A program made the translations under genes and the position numbers. DNA of 64,000 nucleotides from an uncultured Ruminococcus sp. (GTDB lineage: Bacteria; Bacillota; Clostridia; Lachnospirales; Lachnospiraceae): assembly GCA_904377845.1 (NCBI GenBank), contig CAJFGR010000004.1, positions 19,732 through 83,731 of the forward strand, given 5' to 3'. Below, one piece after another: positions 51,152 through 58,916 of this stretch. Numbering within the stretch: the first letter of the stretch is position 1; each line of letters starts with the position of its first letter. Under the pieces are notes generated by a model that worked only from the letters and a program-made list of their open reading frames with translations, did no database searches and had not been told where the DNA came from.

Positions 51152-52303
51152 TTATTTCTTTGTCGGGAAACTGCTGCCGGCCTCAAATTTTGCCGCCACA
51201 TCTTTCAGATAATCCGTGATCGGGAGATGCTGCGGACAGGCTTTCTCGCACTGTTTACATCCGATGCAGTCGCTTGCCTTTCCATGTTTCAGACTGATAT
51301 TGTTGTAATAGACCGCCTGACTGGAAAAGCTTCCTGTCGTTCTGGAAATGCTGTTATAAAGTGCAAAATATTGCGGGATTGCAATCTGTTTCGGGCATCC
51401 GTGTGTACAGTAGGAACATGCGGTACAAGGAATCGGCGTATTCTTCTCAATAATATTCCTCACCTGATCGATGATCGCCAGCTCTTCCTCCGTAATCGGT
51501 TTAAAATCTTTAAATGTAGCCGTGTTGTCCATAACCTGCTCCATGGAATTCATACCGGACAGAACACGCACGACGCCTTCCTGGCTCGCTACAAACCGGA
51601 AAGCCCAGGAAGCTGCTGAAGCGTCGGGATTGTAGTCCTTTATCAGTTTCAGCGCCTCATCCGGAAGATTTACCAGCGTACCGCCCTTGCATAGTTCCAT
51701 GACAAATACCGGCTTTTTATATTTATTCGCTACCTCAAGACAGCGGCGGGACTGTACATTGGGCTGCTCCCAGTCCACATAGTTGATCTGAAGCTGAATA
51801 AAGTCGAAAATCTCTCCGTATTTTTCAAGGATCTCATCCAGAAGCTCCAGCATATCGTGGAAAGACATACCAAGATATTTTATTTTCCCTTCCGCTTTCT
51901 TCTTTGCGGCAAAACCAAACGCATCATATTTCTGGCTTTTATCATAGACATTAGTGCCCATGTTGTGGAGCAGATAATAGTCAAAGTAGCCCACCCCACA
52001 GTGCTCCAGCTGTTCATTGAAGATGCGCTCCATATCTTCCGCATCTTTAAAGTCACACAGCGGAAGTTTTGTGGCAAGCTCAAAGCTGTCTCTCGGATGG
52101 CGCTCCACCAGAGCTTTTTTGACCGCCTCCTCACAGTGATATCCGTGATAAGTGTATGCTGCGTCAAAATAAGTAAATCCCTGATCCATGTATGCGTCAA
52201 AAAGTTTCTCGATCAACGGATAGTCGAAAGACGCCGGATCATCCGCATTTGTAACAGGCAATCTCATGCATCCGTAACCAAACTGATATTTTTCCATTTC
52301 CAT
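51152..52303 (-). CDS. Aldo/keto reductase with C-terminal 4Fe-4S ferredoxin domain
   Basis: A 383-residue reductase paralogous to the front of the next gene. The barrel has FGYGCMRLPV, YFDAAYTYHGY (Asp and Tyr of the tetrad), LATKLPL (Lys) and YLLHNMG (His). The C-terminus has CTACSYCTHGC and CIGCKQCEKACPQHL, the latter binding a 4Fe-4S cluster. These enzymes couple aldehyde or ketone reduction to ferredoxin-type electron flow; the substrate is unknown. It stands 43 bases after the decarboxylase-like gene and 31 before its paralogue, so the three are one operon. Confidence 0.9.
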   Translation of the reverse strand: MEMEKYQFGYGCMRLPVTNADDPASFDYPLIEKLFDAYMDQGFTYFDAAYTYHGYHCEEAVKKALVERHPRDSFELATKLPLCDFKDAEDMERIFNEQLEHCGVGYFDYYLLHNMGTNVYDKSQKYDAFGFAAKKKAEGKIKYLGMSFHDMLELLDEILEKYGEIFDFIQLQINYVDWEQPNVQSRRCLEVANKYKKPVFVMELCKGGTLVNLPDEALKLIKDYNPDASAASWAFRFVASQEGVVRVLSGMNSMEQVMDNTATFKDFKPITEEELAIIDQVRNIIEKNTPIPCTACSYCTHGCPKQIAIPQYFALYNSISRTTGSFSSQAVYYNNISLKHGKASDCIGCKQCEKACPQHLPITDYLKDVAAKFEAGSSFPTKK

Positions 52304-52346
52304 AACAATTCAATTCCTTTCTCTTCACTTACTCAACAGGTTTCTT

Positions 52347-53111
52347 TTATTCTTCTTCCATCTTCTCTGCTGCCGCATTGACACAGTTCAGCGCATTCAG
52401 GCTTCTCGGATAACCGATAAACGGCAGGCACTGGGAGACGATCTTGATCAGGAAAGCTTTATTATTTCCCACCATCATGTTATTCATGGCATGGGATGTA
52501 AGCTGGGGCTCGCATCCGCCCTGTGCCGCCAGAAAGCAAAATGTGATCATCTCTCTCTGCTTATAATCCAGACCTTTTCTTGTATAGTAATCTCCAAAAC
52601 AGTTGTCTGTGAGCCACTTGTTGATATGTCTGCTCTCTTCCGGACCGGACTGGGCAAATCCTCTCATGGATTCCCCCATAATATCAATCATCGCCTGTTC
52701 TCCGGCCTCCAGTCTGTTCTCTGTGGTCGTCGTTGCCTGAGGCTCCAACGGCAGTTTGATGCCCCGTTCTGTCAGAATATCGTTCACGATATGCAGGCAG
52801 GGGAATACTCTTCCGATCCCCAGATATGCGACTGCCTGATAGACAATCTCTTTTACCTCTACAGGCGTCACGCCAAAGTTAAGCGCCGCCGGTACCATCG
52901 CTCTGAACTCGTCCACACTCTGACTTCCGATCAGAGTAGCAAGGATCGCCATCATCCTGGTCCGATCGTCCAGATCATCACTGTTTACTACTTCATCAAA
53001 CGCAAAATTATCAAACCGCTCGATGAACTCCGGATCTGTCTCCAGGAACTTTGACTTGTAACCCGGGAACATTCTCTCATGATATTTTCTTGATGCTTCT
53101 GTTATACTCAT
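52347..53111 (-). CDS. Carboxymuconolactone decarboxylase (AhpD-like) family protein
   Basis: A 254-residue protein with two carboxymuconolactone-decarboxylase-like helical repeats. The first centres on RTRMMAILATLIG and VEVKEIVYQAVAYLGIGR, the second on KQREMITFCFLAAQGG. The AhpD CxxC pair is absent, although single cysteines remain (GGCEPQ). It is probably a redox or isomerase-type enzyme rather than a peroxidase partner. ATG 53111 has AGGGAGAG before it. It heads the operon with two Fe-S aldo/keto reductases. Confidence 0.88.
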   Translation of the reverse strand: MSITEASRKYHERMFPGYKSKFLETDPEFIERFDNFAFDEVVNSDDLDDRTRMMAILATLIGSQSVDEFRAMVPAALNFGVTPVEVKEIVYQAVAYLGIGRVFPCLHIVNDILTERGIKLPLEPQATTTTENRLEAGEQAMIDIMGESMRGFAQSGPEESRHINKWLTDNCFGDYYTRKGLDYKQREMITFCFLAAQGGCEPQLTSHAMNNMMVGNNKAFLIKIVSQCLPFIGYPRSLNALNCVNAAAEKMEEE

Positions 53112-53167
53112 TTTAATCACTCTCCCTGATTTGTAGGTTCTGATTTATAATTGCTTATTTAACTTTT

Positions 53168-53232
53168 ATTTTAGAACTTTTTCCAGAAAGAACAATTCTG
53201 TTTTCAAATGGATCTCATAAGTAAAACTTATG
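53168..53232 (-). promoter_or_regulatory. Promoter and palindromic operator of the decarboxylase/reductase operon
   Basis: TTGTTC (53190-53195) and TAAAAT (53168-53173) are 16 bases apart on the minus strand. Just upstream is a perfect 17-base palindrome, CATAAGT-AAA-ACTTATG (53216-53232), placed as a LysR-type activator site would be. Confidence 0.55.
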
Positions 53233-53241
53233 TATATCAAA

Positions 53242-53276
53242 GAAAACGGATACCAGAATGTTCTTCTGATATCCGT
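53242..53276 (-). terminator. Terminator of the broken LysR gene
   Basis: A 13-base stem with one mismatch (53246-53258 with 53264-53276) is followed by TTTTC on the minus strand. Confidence 0.75.
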
Positions 53277-53294
53277 CCATCTCTGTCTTACTTT

Positions 53295-53999
53295 TCAGTT
53301 TTCCTTCTGTGTACCCTCAGGTGTAAGAAGCTTCCTGAGGATTGCGGCAAATTCCTCAATATAATAATTCGTCTGCTCTTTCAGCCAGAACACACAGTAG
53401 TTTCTCTGGAGCTGCCGTCCGTTCTGGACAATCGGCAGCCTCTTGATGGCAGTTCCTGCCGGTGGCAGCGTACCCGCACTCTCGATGGGGAGAAAGCCCC
53501 GGTTCCCTGCCACCATAAGTCTTCCTTCCTCCAGATTCTCCGCAAAAAGGAATTTCCCGCCGAAGCCCAGCGTATTCTGGAAATAATCCTGCTCCGTATT
53601 CTGCTGGTCTCTGGAAGAGATCAGGGTGCAGGGCATCCGCTTCAGGCTTTCCAGCTCCACAGTTTCCTAACTGCTCAGATGGCTTCGAACTGAGAGTTCT
53701 GCATAGCATCCGCACTGCAGCAGCTGAAGCTCGTCATCCTGTCCGATCCGGATCGTCTCCCGGCGGATATCATCCACCTCTTCCAGAATACCTTTGCTCT
53801 GGCTGTAAAAATACTCTCCGGCCGGAGTGAGCGTAAACTTCCGGTTTTCCCTGTGAATCAGCTCCACTCCCAGTTCTTTTTCCAGAGCCCGTATCTGCTG
53901 GGAGATAGCGGACTGGGATATATAACACTGTTCCGCTGCCTCTGTAAAACTGTTGCATTCCACAACAGCAGCAAAATACTTCATTTGTCGAAACAGCAA
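53295..53999 (-). pseudogene. LysR regulator with internal deletion and in-frame TAG
   Basis: The helix-turn-helix half is intact (SFTEAAEQCYISQSAISQQI), starting at TTG 53999 or ATG 53984. After IGQDDELQL it jumps to CYAELSVRSHL, then a TAG at 53667-53669. The same frame continues past the stop as ETVELESLKRMPCTLIS and a normal C-terminal effector half to 53295. Compared with 290-300 residues for the family, about 60-70 residues of effector domain are missing. It follows the hexosamine kinase gene by 16 bases and precedes the decarboxylase/reductase operon it may once have controlled. Confidence 0.8.
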
Positions 54000-54015
54000 A
54001 GAATCACCCCATCTT

Positions 54016-55137
54016 TCAATCGCTCTCACTGTACTTCCGGACGATATCATGCATGGTATCCCATTTAGCTTCCATATCTGCCACAAGTTTAAACTGTGTT
54101 CTTGCTCTGTCAAGATTATGGTTTTCCCTATGAATCTTAAAGTAGTGATCTCCCTCCAGATAATCCGTAAGGAAACGCATTCCGCACTCATATGTCATCA
54201 CCTTTGCTCCCATCGGAAGAAGTTCGATCTCTTTCTGCGTAAGGCTCCCCGCGCAGCCTTCAAGAAATCCCCTGACATAAAGCTCATACAGCTCCATGCT
54301 GCACGACACTTTGCTGAGATCTGTTTCGTCCTCCGCAGCCGTGCTCGCGCCAAAACGGATGGAATCTCCGAAATCATTCATCGCAAGTCCGGGCATTACA
54401 GTGTCAAGATCAATCACGCATATTCCCTTTCTTGTAACATTATCGATCATAATGTTATTCAGCTTTGTATCATTGTGGGTAACGCGCAGCGGTATCTCTC
54501 CTTTTTCCTGGAGATCGCCGAATACATTTGCGACATCTTCATGAGCCAGGACAAAATCGATTTCCTTCTGAACAGATGCAGCGCGTCCGCATACGTCTTT
54601 TTCAACAGCATCCTTAAATGTCCTGAACCTTGCTTTTGTATCATGGAATCCTTCTATCGTCTCGTAAAGAGTCTCTGCCGGATAATCGGCAAGCAGCCTC
54701 TGGAAATGTCCAAACGCAACAGCGCTTTCATAAAAATCTTCCGGCTTCTCGACCTGATCGTAACTTGTCGCATCAGTGATAAACTTATAAGATCTCCAGT
54801 ATTCGCCCTTTGAATCGACATAATATGCTTTGCCGTCCTTAGCTGGAATCATGTTCAGAGTTTCTCTTTCCGGGTCTCCCCCGTTTTCAATAATCTTCTC
54901 TCTGAGGTAGGAAGTAACCCCGACGATATTTTCCATCAGTTCTACAGGCTTTGTAAATATCTCCCGGTTCATCCTCTGGAGAATCACATTCACGTCTCCC
55001 ATATCGCCGATCTCAAAGGTAAGCAGATAAGTGTCATTAATATGTCCGCTTCCGAATGGTCTCCGGCTTTTCAGCCTTCCTGAAAAATTAAAATTAGCAA
55101 TTGCTTCTCTGATCTGCAGTTCAGACACACGTCCCAT
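54016..55137 (-). CDS. Phosphotransferase family protein, N-acetylhexosamine-1-kinase-like
   Basis: A 373-residue kinase of the aminoglycoside-phosphotransferase/choline-kinase fold, close to bifidobacterial NahK and so-called mucin desulfatase proteins. FGSGHINDTYLL is the nucleotide loop, VTHNDTKLNNIMI the catalytic loop with the base Asp, and VIDLDTVMPG the metal-binding Asp. NahK makes GlcNAc- or GalNAc-1-phosphate for mucin and milk-glycan salvage. GAGGAA precedes the ATG. Its 5' region overlaps a longer plus-strand reading of the AraC gene, but the AraC start I choose lies beyond it. With the sulfatase and sugar importer nearby, host-glycan use is likely. Confidence 0.85.
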   Translation of the reverse strand: MGRVSELQIREAIANFNFSGRLKSRRPFGSGHINDTYLLTFEIGDMGDVNVILQRMNREIFTKPVELMENIVGVTSYLREKIIENGGDPERETLNMIPAKDGKAYYVDSKGEYWRSYKFITDATSYDQVEKPEDFYESAVAFGHFQRLLADYPAETLYETIEGFHDTKARFRTFKDAVEKDVCGRAASVQKEIDFVLAHEDVANVFGDLQEKGEIPLRVTHNDTKLNNIMIDNVTRKGICVIDLDTVMPGLAMNDFGDSIRFGASTAAEDETDLSKVSCSMELYELYVRGFLEGCAGSLTQKEIELLPMGAKVMTYECGMRFLTDYLEGDHYFKIHRENHNLDRARTQFKLVADMEAKWDTMHDIVRKYSESD

Positions 55138-55255
55138 CTTCGTATTCCTCTTTCTTTTTTCCGGGTTTTTAAGTTTCTGTATTTATTTTAAGACAGAGCA
55201 TCCGAAAATGCTTTATCTAATGTTCTATTTGATTTGCACAATCAGCTTTTATCCT

Positions 55256-55284
55256 TTGCATTTTTGTCCCAACTGGGATATTAT
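55256..55284 (+). promoter_or_regulatory. Promoter of the AraC gene
   Basis: TTGCAT (55256-55261) and TATTAT (55279-55284) are 17 bases apart. The spacer contains a perfect TCCCA-AC-TGGGA palindrome (55267-55278), a candidate operator. Confidence 0.6.
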
Positions 55285-55306
55285 TAAAGAAAAAAAGGAG
55301 ACTCAT

Positions 55307-56227
55307 ATGGGCTATCAGGGAATATCACTGAAGGATGAACTGAAGATCGATCAATTGTTTTCACTTCATTATTTTGAATATATGAACAGTTTTTATTTTC
55401 CGGGTGAATCACATCCGTTCTGGGAATTTGTATGCGTAGATAAAGGCGAGGTCACGATCGGAGCAGGATCCCGTTCTTTCGTGCTGACCCGAGGACAGAT
55501 CGCATTTCACGAACCGGACGAATTCCACTGGGTCAGAGCCGGAGGCGGAGCTGCCCCCAATCTTATCGTTATTTCTTTCTCATCCGAAAGTCCGATGATG
55601 GATTTCTTCAGAGGAAAAGTTCTGTATATTACAGAAAATGACCGGCGACTGCTTGCCCGCATAGTTAATGAAGCGCGCACGTTTCTGAGCAGCAGACTGG
55701 ATGACCCGTATCAGACCTCTCTGTCCGTAAGAAATGACGCGCCCGAAGGTGCCGCTCAGATTATACGGACCTGTCTGGAACAGTTTCTGATCGGACTGAT
55801 ACGCCGCTCCAAAAAAAATACCGGACAGTCCGTGCAGACTGTCCGCCCCTTTATCCCGGATAAAATAACGAAAGAAAATGCTGATGAAGAAATATTCTCA
55901 AAGATCACCTCATACCTTGCAGACAATCTGAACGCCCGCATCACAATAGAAAAAATATGCTCCGACAATCTGATCGGACGCTCCAGACTTCAGAAGCTGT
56001 TCCATGAGCAATGCGGTAAGGGGATCATCGAATACTTTTCTCATATGAAGATCGACGCCGCAAAGCAGCTCATCCGCGATGAACAGATGAATTTTACACA
56101 GATAGCTGAAAATCTGGGGTATTCTTCGATCCACTATTTCTCAAGGCAGTTCAAAAAGCTCACCGGTATGACTCCCTCAGAGTACGCTTCATCAATTAAG
56201 GCGATGGCTGAGCGCACTCCCCGGTAA
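55307..56227 (+). CDS. AraC family transcriptional regulator
   Basis: A 306-residue regulator. Residues 20-120 form a cupin-like sensor (SHPFWEFVCVDKGEVTI, FHEPDEFHWV), and the last 100 residues contain two helix-turn-helix motifs (IEKICSDNLIGRSRLQKLF and FTQIAENLGYSSIHYFSRQF). Such proteins sense sugars and activate glycan genes. I start at ATG 55307, right after AAAAAAGGAG. It is divergent from the hexosamine kinase gene, its likely target; the sulfatase and importer are other candidates. Confidence 0.9.
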   Translation: MGYQGISLKDELKIDQLFSLHYFEYMNSFYFPGESHPFWEFVCVDKGEVTIGAGSRSFVLTRGQIAFHEPDEFHWVRAGGGAAPNLIVISFSSESPMMDFFRGKVLYITENDRRLLARIVNEARTFLSSRLDDPYQTSLSVRNDAPEGAAQIIRTCLEQFLIGLIRRSKKNTGQSVQTVRPFIPDKITKENADEEIFSKITSYLADNLNARITIEKICSDNLIGRSRLQKLFHEQCGKGIIEYFSHMKIDAAKQLIRDEQMNFTQIAENLGYSSIHYFSRQFKKLTGMTPSEYASSIKAMAERTPR

Positions 56228-56243
56228 GGATATTTATATTATG

Positions 56244-56293
56244 ACGTTGGGGGCAAAAGCCCCCAACTATGATGCCTGCGGATTGCTCCGTGC
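56244..56293. repeat. Dispersed palindromic repeat, copy 2
   Basis: Perfect nine-base arms GTTGGGGGC and GCCCCCAAC enclose AAAA, then the tail GATGCCTGCGGATTGCTCCG. It is nearly identical to copy 1 at 47308. It lies between the convergent AraC and NrdJ genes and may also serve as a terminator. Confidence 0.7.
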
Positions 56294-56325
56294 TATCCAC
56301 TTCCACAATCCTGGCATTATATTAT

Positions 56326-58617
56326 TTAATGGCACTTACTCCATCCGCAGCACTTGCAGATATTGCATCCTTCTTCAAACACAAGCGGCTCGCCGCATTC
56401 CGGACAGTACATCTTATCCGTCTCCGCCTCCGTACTCACGGCTTTCGGTTTCGGCGCTTTCTCGATCTTGCGTGCAGCTTTTGCATTTGCGCCGCCCTGA
56501 CGCTCTGCCAGCTCCGCCTGCATTTCATTGTACATATCCATGAGCGCATTGCCGACTGCCATCGGACAGCATGCCCCTTTGCTTGTATCCTTTCTTGATA
56601 CACGTCTCGCCGTGTAGGACGGACATGATCCGCTGGAATTGAGCTGATCCACGATCGTTTCGATATCGATGCCGCCTCTCGCACTGATGGAGATCATACG
56701 GGAGAGACCGACCATGAAGTTGTTGCATCCGCCCGTGGATCCTTTGCTTAAATAAGTCTCCAGAAGCGCACCTGTATGCGGATCGAACAGAGCGATACAG
56801 TGCAGGCTTCCGCAGCCTGTGGTCAGTTTCCTCTTCTTACCGACTACATCGTCTGTCACAAGAAGAATCTCTCCTCTCTTCAGCCCTTCCCCGGCGGAGA
56901 CTTTCTTAGATTCTTTCTTATCACTCGTATTCAGGATACCGATTCTCTTGCATCCGTCACGGAATATTGTAATTCCCTTAAGTCCTTTCTCATAAGCGTA
57001 CAGATAAAGTCCTTCCGTTTCCTCCACCGTAAATCGATTCGGCACGTTTACAGTGGAACTGATGGAAGCGTCAATATGCGTCTGCCATACGGACTGCATA
57101 TCGATCCTCTGCCGGTAGTCCAGCGTCATAGCAGTCACAAAGTAGTCCGGAAGTTCCGAATCGCTCTTCAGCCCGTGCTGTTTCATATAACTCTCAACAA
57201 TCTTTGTATATACTTTATAGTAGACATCCGTGCCGTGCAGGGATTCTGTCTTCCTCTCGTAATAATTCGCGTAGACAGGCTCGATTCCGCCTGATATGCC
57301 GAGCATGGTGGAAAGTGTTCCCGTCGGAGCGATCGTAAGAAGCTGTGAATTTCTCAGGCCGTATTTGCGTACCAGCTCCCTCGTTTTCTCAGATGTATTT
57401 GCCTCAAAAAACGGCGTGGACATGATCTCTTCCGTATTGCACTTCGCAAACGGGCCCTTTTCCTTTGCCAGCAGTGCTGAAGCCGCGATTGCAGAATCCG
57501 CCATGGCGAATCCGATATTATCGCACATATTGACAGCGTCTTCTTCGCCGTAAGTAAGTCCCAGCTTGATCAGACAGTCTGCCAGGCCCATAATCCCCAG
57601 GCCGATCTGCCGCCATTCTCCCACACTGTCCCGCTGTTCTTTCAGTGGGTGCAGGGGAAGTCCTTCCTCCAGCACTTCATTGAGCGCGCGGACAGAAACT
57701 GCAACGCAATGTTTCAGCCCTTCAAAGTCAAACTGTGCGTGGTCAGTGAAAGGATCCTGAACAAACTCGGAGAGATTGATACTTCCGAGCAGACAGCTTC
57801 CTCCCGCCGGCAGAGGCTCCTCCGCGCACGGATTCACGCCTGCATATGAGAACTCCTCCGTATTACTCAGTAAATTCCATCCCTCGATCCGGTCCCAGAA
57901 CAGCGCGCCCGGCTCGGCGTAATCCCAGTTCGTCTCAGCGATACGGCGGAACAGTTCACGGGCGTTTACCGTCTTTTCAATAACCTCGCCTGTTGCCTCT
58001 CGTGTATAGTGGAGCAGGTAATCCTCGTTGTTCTTTACTGCTTCCATAAAGTCTTCATGGATACGGACAGAAATATTTGCCTTCGTCACTTTTTCCAGAT
58101 CTGTCTTCAGATCGATAAACTCCTCCACATCGGGATGGGAGCAGTCGATAGAGATCATAAGAGCTCCTCTCCGGCCGTTCTGTCCGATCAAAGCAGTCAC
58201 AAGAGAATAAAGTTCCATAAAAGACACGGAGCCGCTCGTCTCTTTGGCTGCATTATTGATCTTCGCACCGCGGGGACTCAGTTTCGAGATATCTACGCCG
58301 CATCCTCCGCCGTAACTGTATGTGCGCGCCAGCTTCTTCGCGCAGTCAAAGATGCTCTCGATGTTATCCTCTGGCGGATCAATCACATAGCAGTTAGAAT
58401 ATGTCACTTTTCTTCCCTGCTGATCCAGCCCTCTGTTGGAGAGGATCCGGCCGCCGAAGAGAAACTTCTTCTGGCGGATATACTCCGCGATCTCCTCGTT
58501 TCCTCCACTGATACGCTTCAGCCATTGTTCAAAATTCTCACCGTCATTACAATACTTTTTTGTCCAGATATCTGTTCCCAGCTGATTATCTTCTCCCAGC
58601 CATTCTTCTACTGTCAT
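56326..58617 (-). CDS. nrdJ: Adenosylcobalamin-dependent ribonucleotide reductase (class II)
   Basis: A 763-residue class II reductase that makes deoxyribonucleotides using vitamin B12. NPCAEEPLPAGGSCLLGSIN contains the active-site loop, and GTLSTMLGISGGIEPVYANY lies near the substrate site. A TSCPD-like segment (TGCGSLHCIALF, GSTGGCNNFMVGLSRM) and a C-terminal zinc-ribbon/redox tail (CPECGEPL, CNICKCCGWSKCH) complete the clostridial NrdJ type. No B12 riboswitch is seen upstream, but a palindrome resembling the NrdR box is. Length is normal. Confidence 0.95.
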   Translation of the reverse strand: MTVEEWLGEDNQLGTDIWTKKYCNDGENFEQWLKRISGGNEEIAEYIRQKKFLFGGRILSNRGLDQQGRKVTYSNCYVIDPPEDNIESIFDCAKKLARTYSYGGGCGVDISKLSPRGAKINNAAKETSGSVSFMELYSLVTALIGQNGRRGALMISIDCSHPDVEEFIDLKTDLEKVTKANISVRIHEDFMEAVKNNEDYLLHYTREATGEVIEKTVNARELFRRIAETNWDYAEPGALFWDRIEGWNLLSNTEEFSYAGVNPCAEEPLPAGGSCLLGSINLSEFVQDPFTDHAQFDFEGLKHCVAVSVRALNEVLEEGLPLHPLKEQRDSVGEWRQIGLGIMGLADCLIKLGLTYGEEDAVNMCDNIGFAMADSAIAASALLAKEKGPFAKCNTEEIMSTPFFEANTSEKTRELVRKYGLRNSQLLTIAPTGTLSTMLGISGGIEPVYANYYERKTESLHGTDVYYKVYTKIVESYMKQHGLKSDSELPDYFVTAMTLDYRQRIDMQSVWQTHIDASISSTVNVPNRFTVEETEGLYLYAYEKGLKGITIFRDGCKRIGILNTSDKKESKKVSAGEGLKRGEILLVTDDVVGKKRKLTTGCGSLHCIALFDPHTGALLETYLSKGSTGGCNNFMVGLSRMISISARGGIDIETIVDQLNSSGSCPSYTARRVSRKDTSKGACCPMAVGNALMDMYNEMQAELAERQGGANAKAARKIEKAPKPKAVSTEAETDKMYCPECGEPLVFEEGCNICKCCGWSKCH

Positions 58618-58705
58618 TCTCCCGTACCTCTTTTCGTATTCTTAATATACAAAAGTGTCCCCTCTTTTTAACAGGGTTACACGCGCCTGTAGAAAAGGGT
58701 ACCAT

Positions 58706-58769
58706 CTAATAATAAAAATATCAAGACTTGACAAACTAAAAATGGGTGTTCCACCACTAAATATAGTGT
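58706..58769 (-). promoter_or_regulatory. nrdJ promoter with NrdR-like boxes
   Basis: TTGTCA (58729-58734) and TATTAG (58706-58711) are 17 bases apart on the minus strand. Upstream, ACACTATATTTAGTGG (58754-58769) resembles the NrdR box consensus, and a weaker ACACCCATTTTTAGTT (58734-58749) lies 20 bases closer, touching the -35. NrdR would repress nrdJ when dATP is plentiful. The rest of the 299-base gap to the sulfatase holds a GGGAACA hairpin and no gene. Confidence 0.6.
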
Positions 58770-58859
58770 TTTTAATCTTTTGTTCTATCAAAATCATGGA
58801 CTCATGTCTTTTTACTTGCTTTTTACTTCCTATTGTATTATGGTTGAAAGAGAAACATT

Positions 58860-58882
58860 GTTCCCGTATCTTCAGGGAACAT
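58860..58882. promoter_or_regulatory. Inverted repeat before the sulfatase gene
   Basis: TGTTCCC and GGGAACA are separated by nine bases, about 35 bases before the sulfatase start. Its place between the likely promoter and the start codon suggests an operator or leader hairpin. Confidence 0.4.
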
Positions 58883-58916
58883 CATCTTTTTAATCAATAT
58901 ACAAGGAGCAGTGAAA

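Noticed and set aside
58618..58916. Cobalamin riboswitch before nrdJ
   Set aside because: No B12-box-like sequence was found; the palindromes fit NrdR boxes better.
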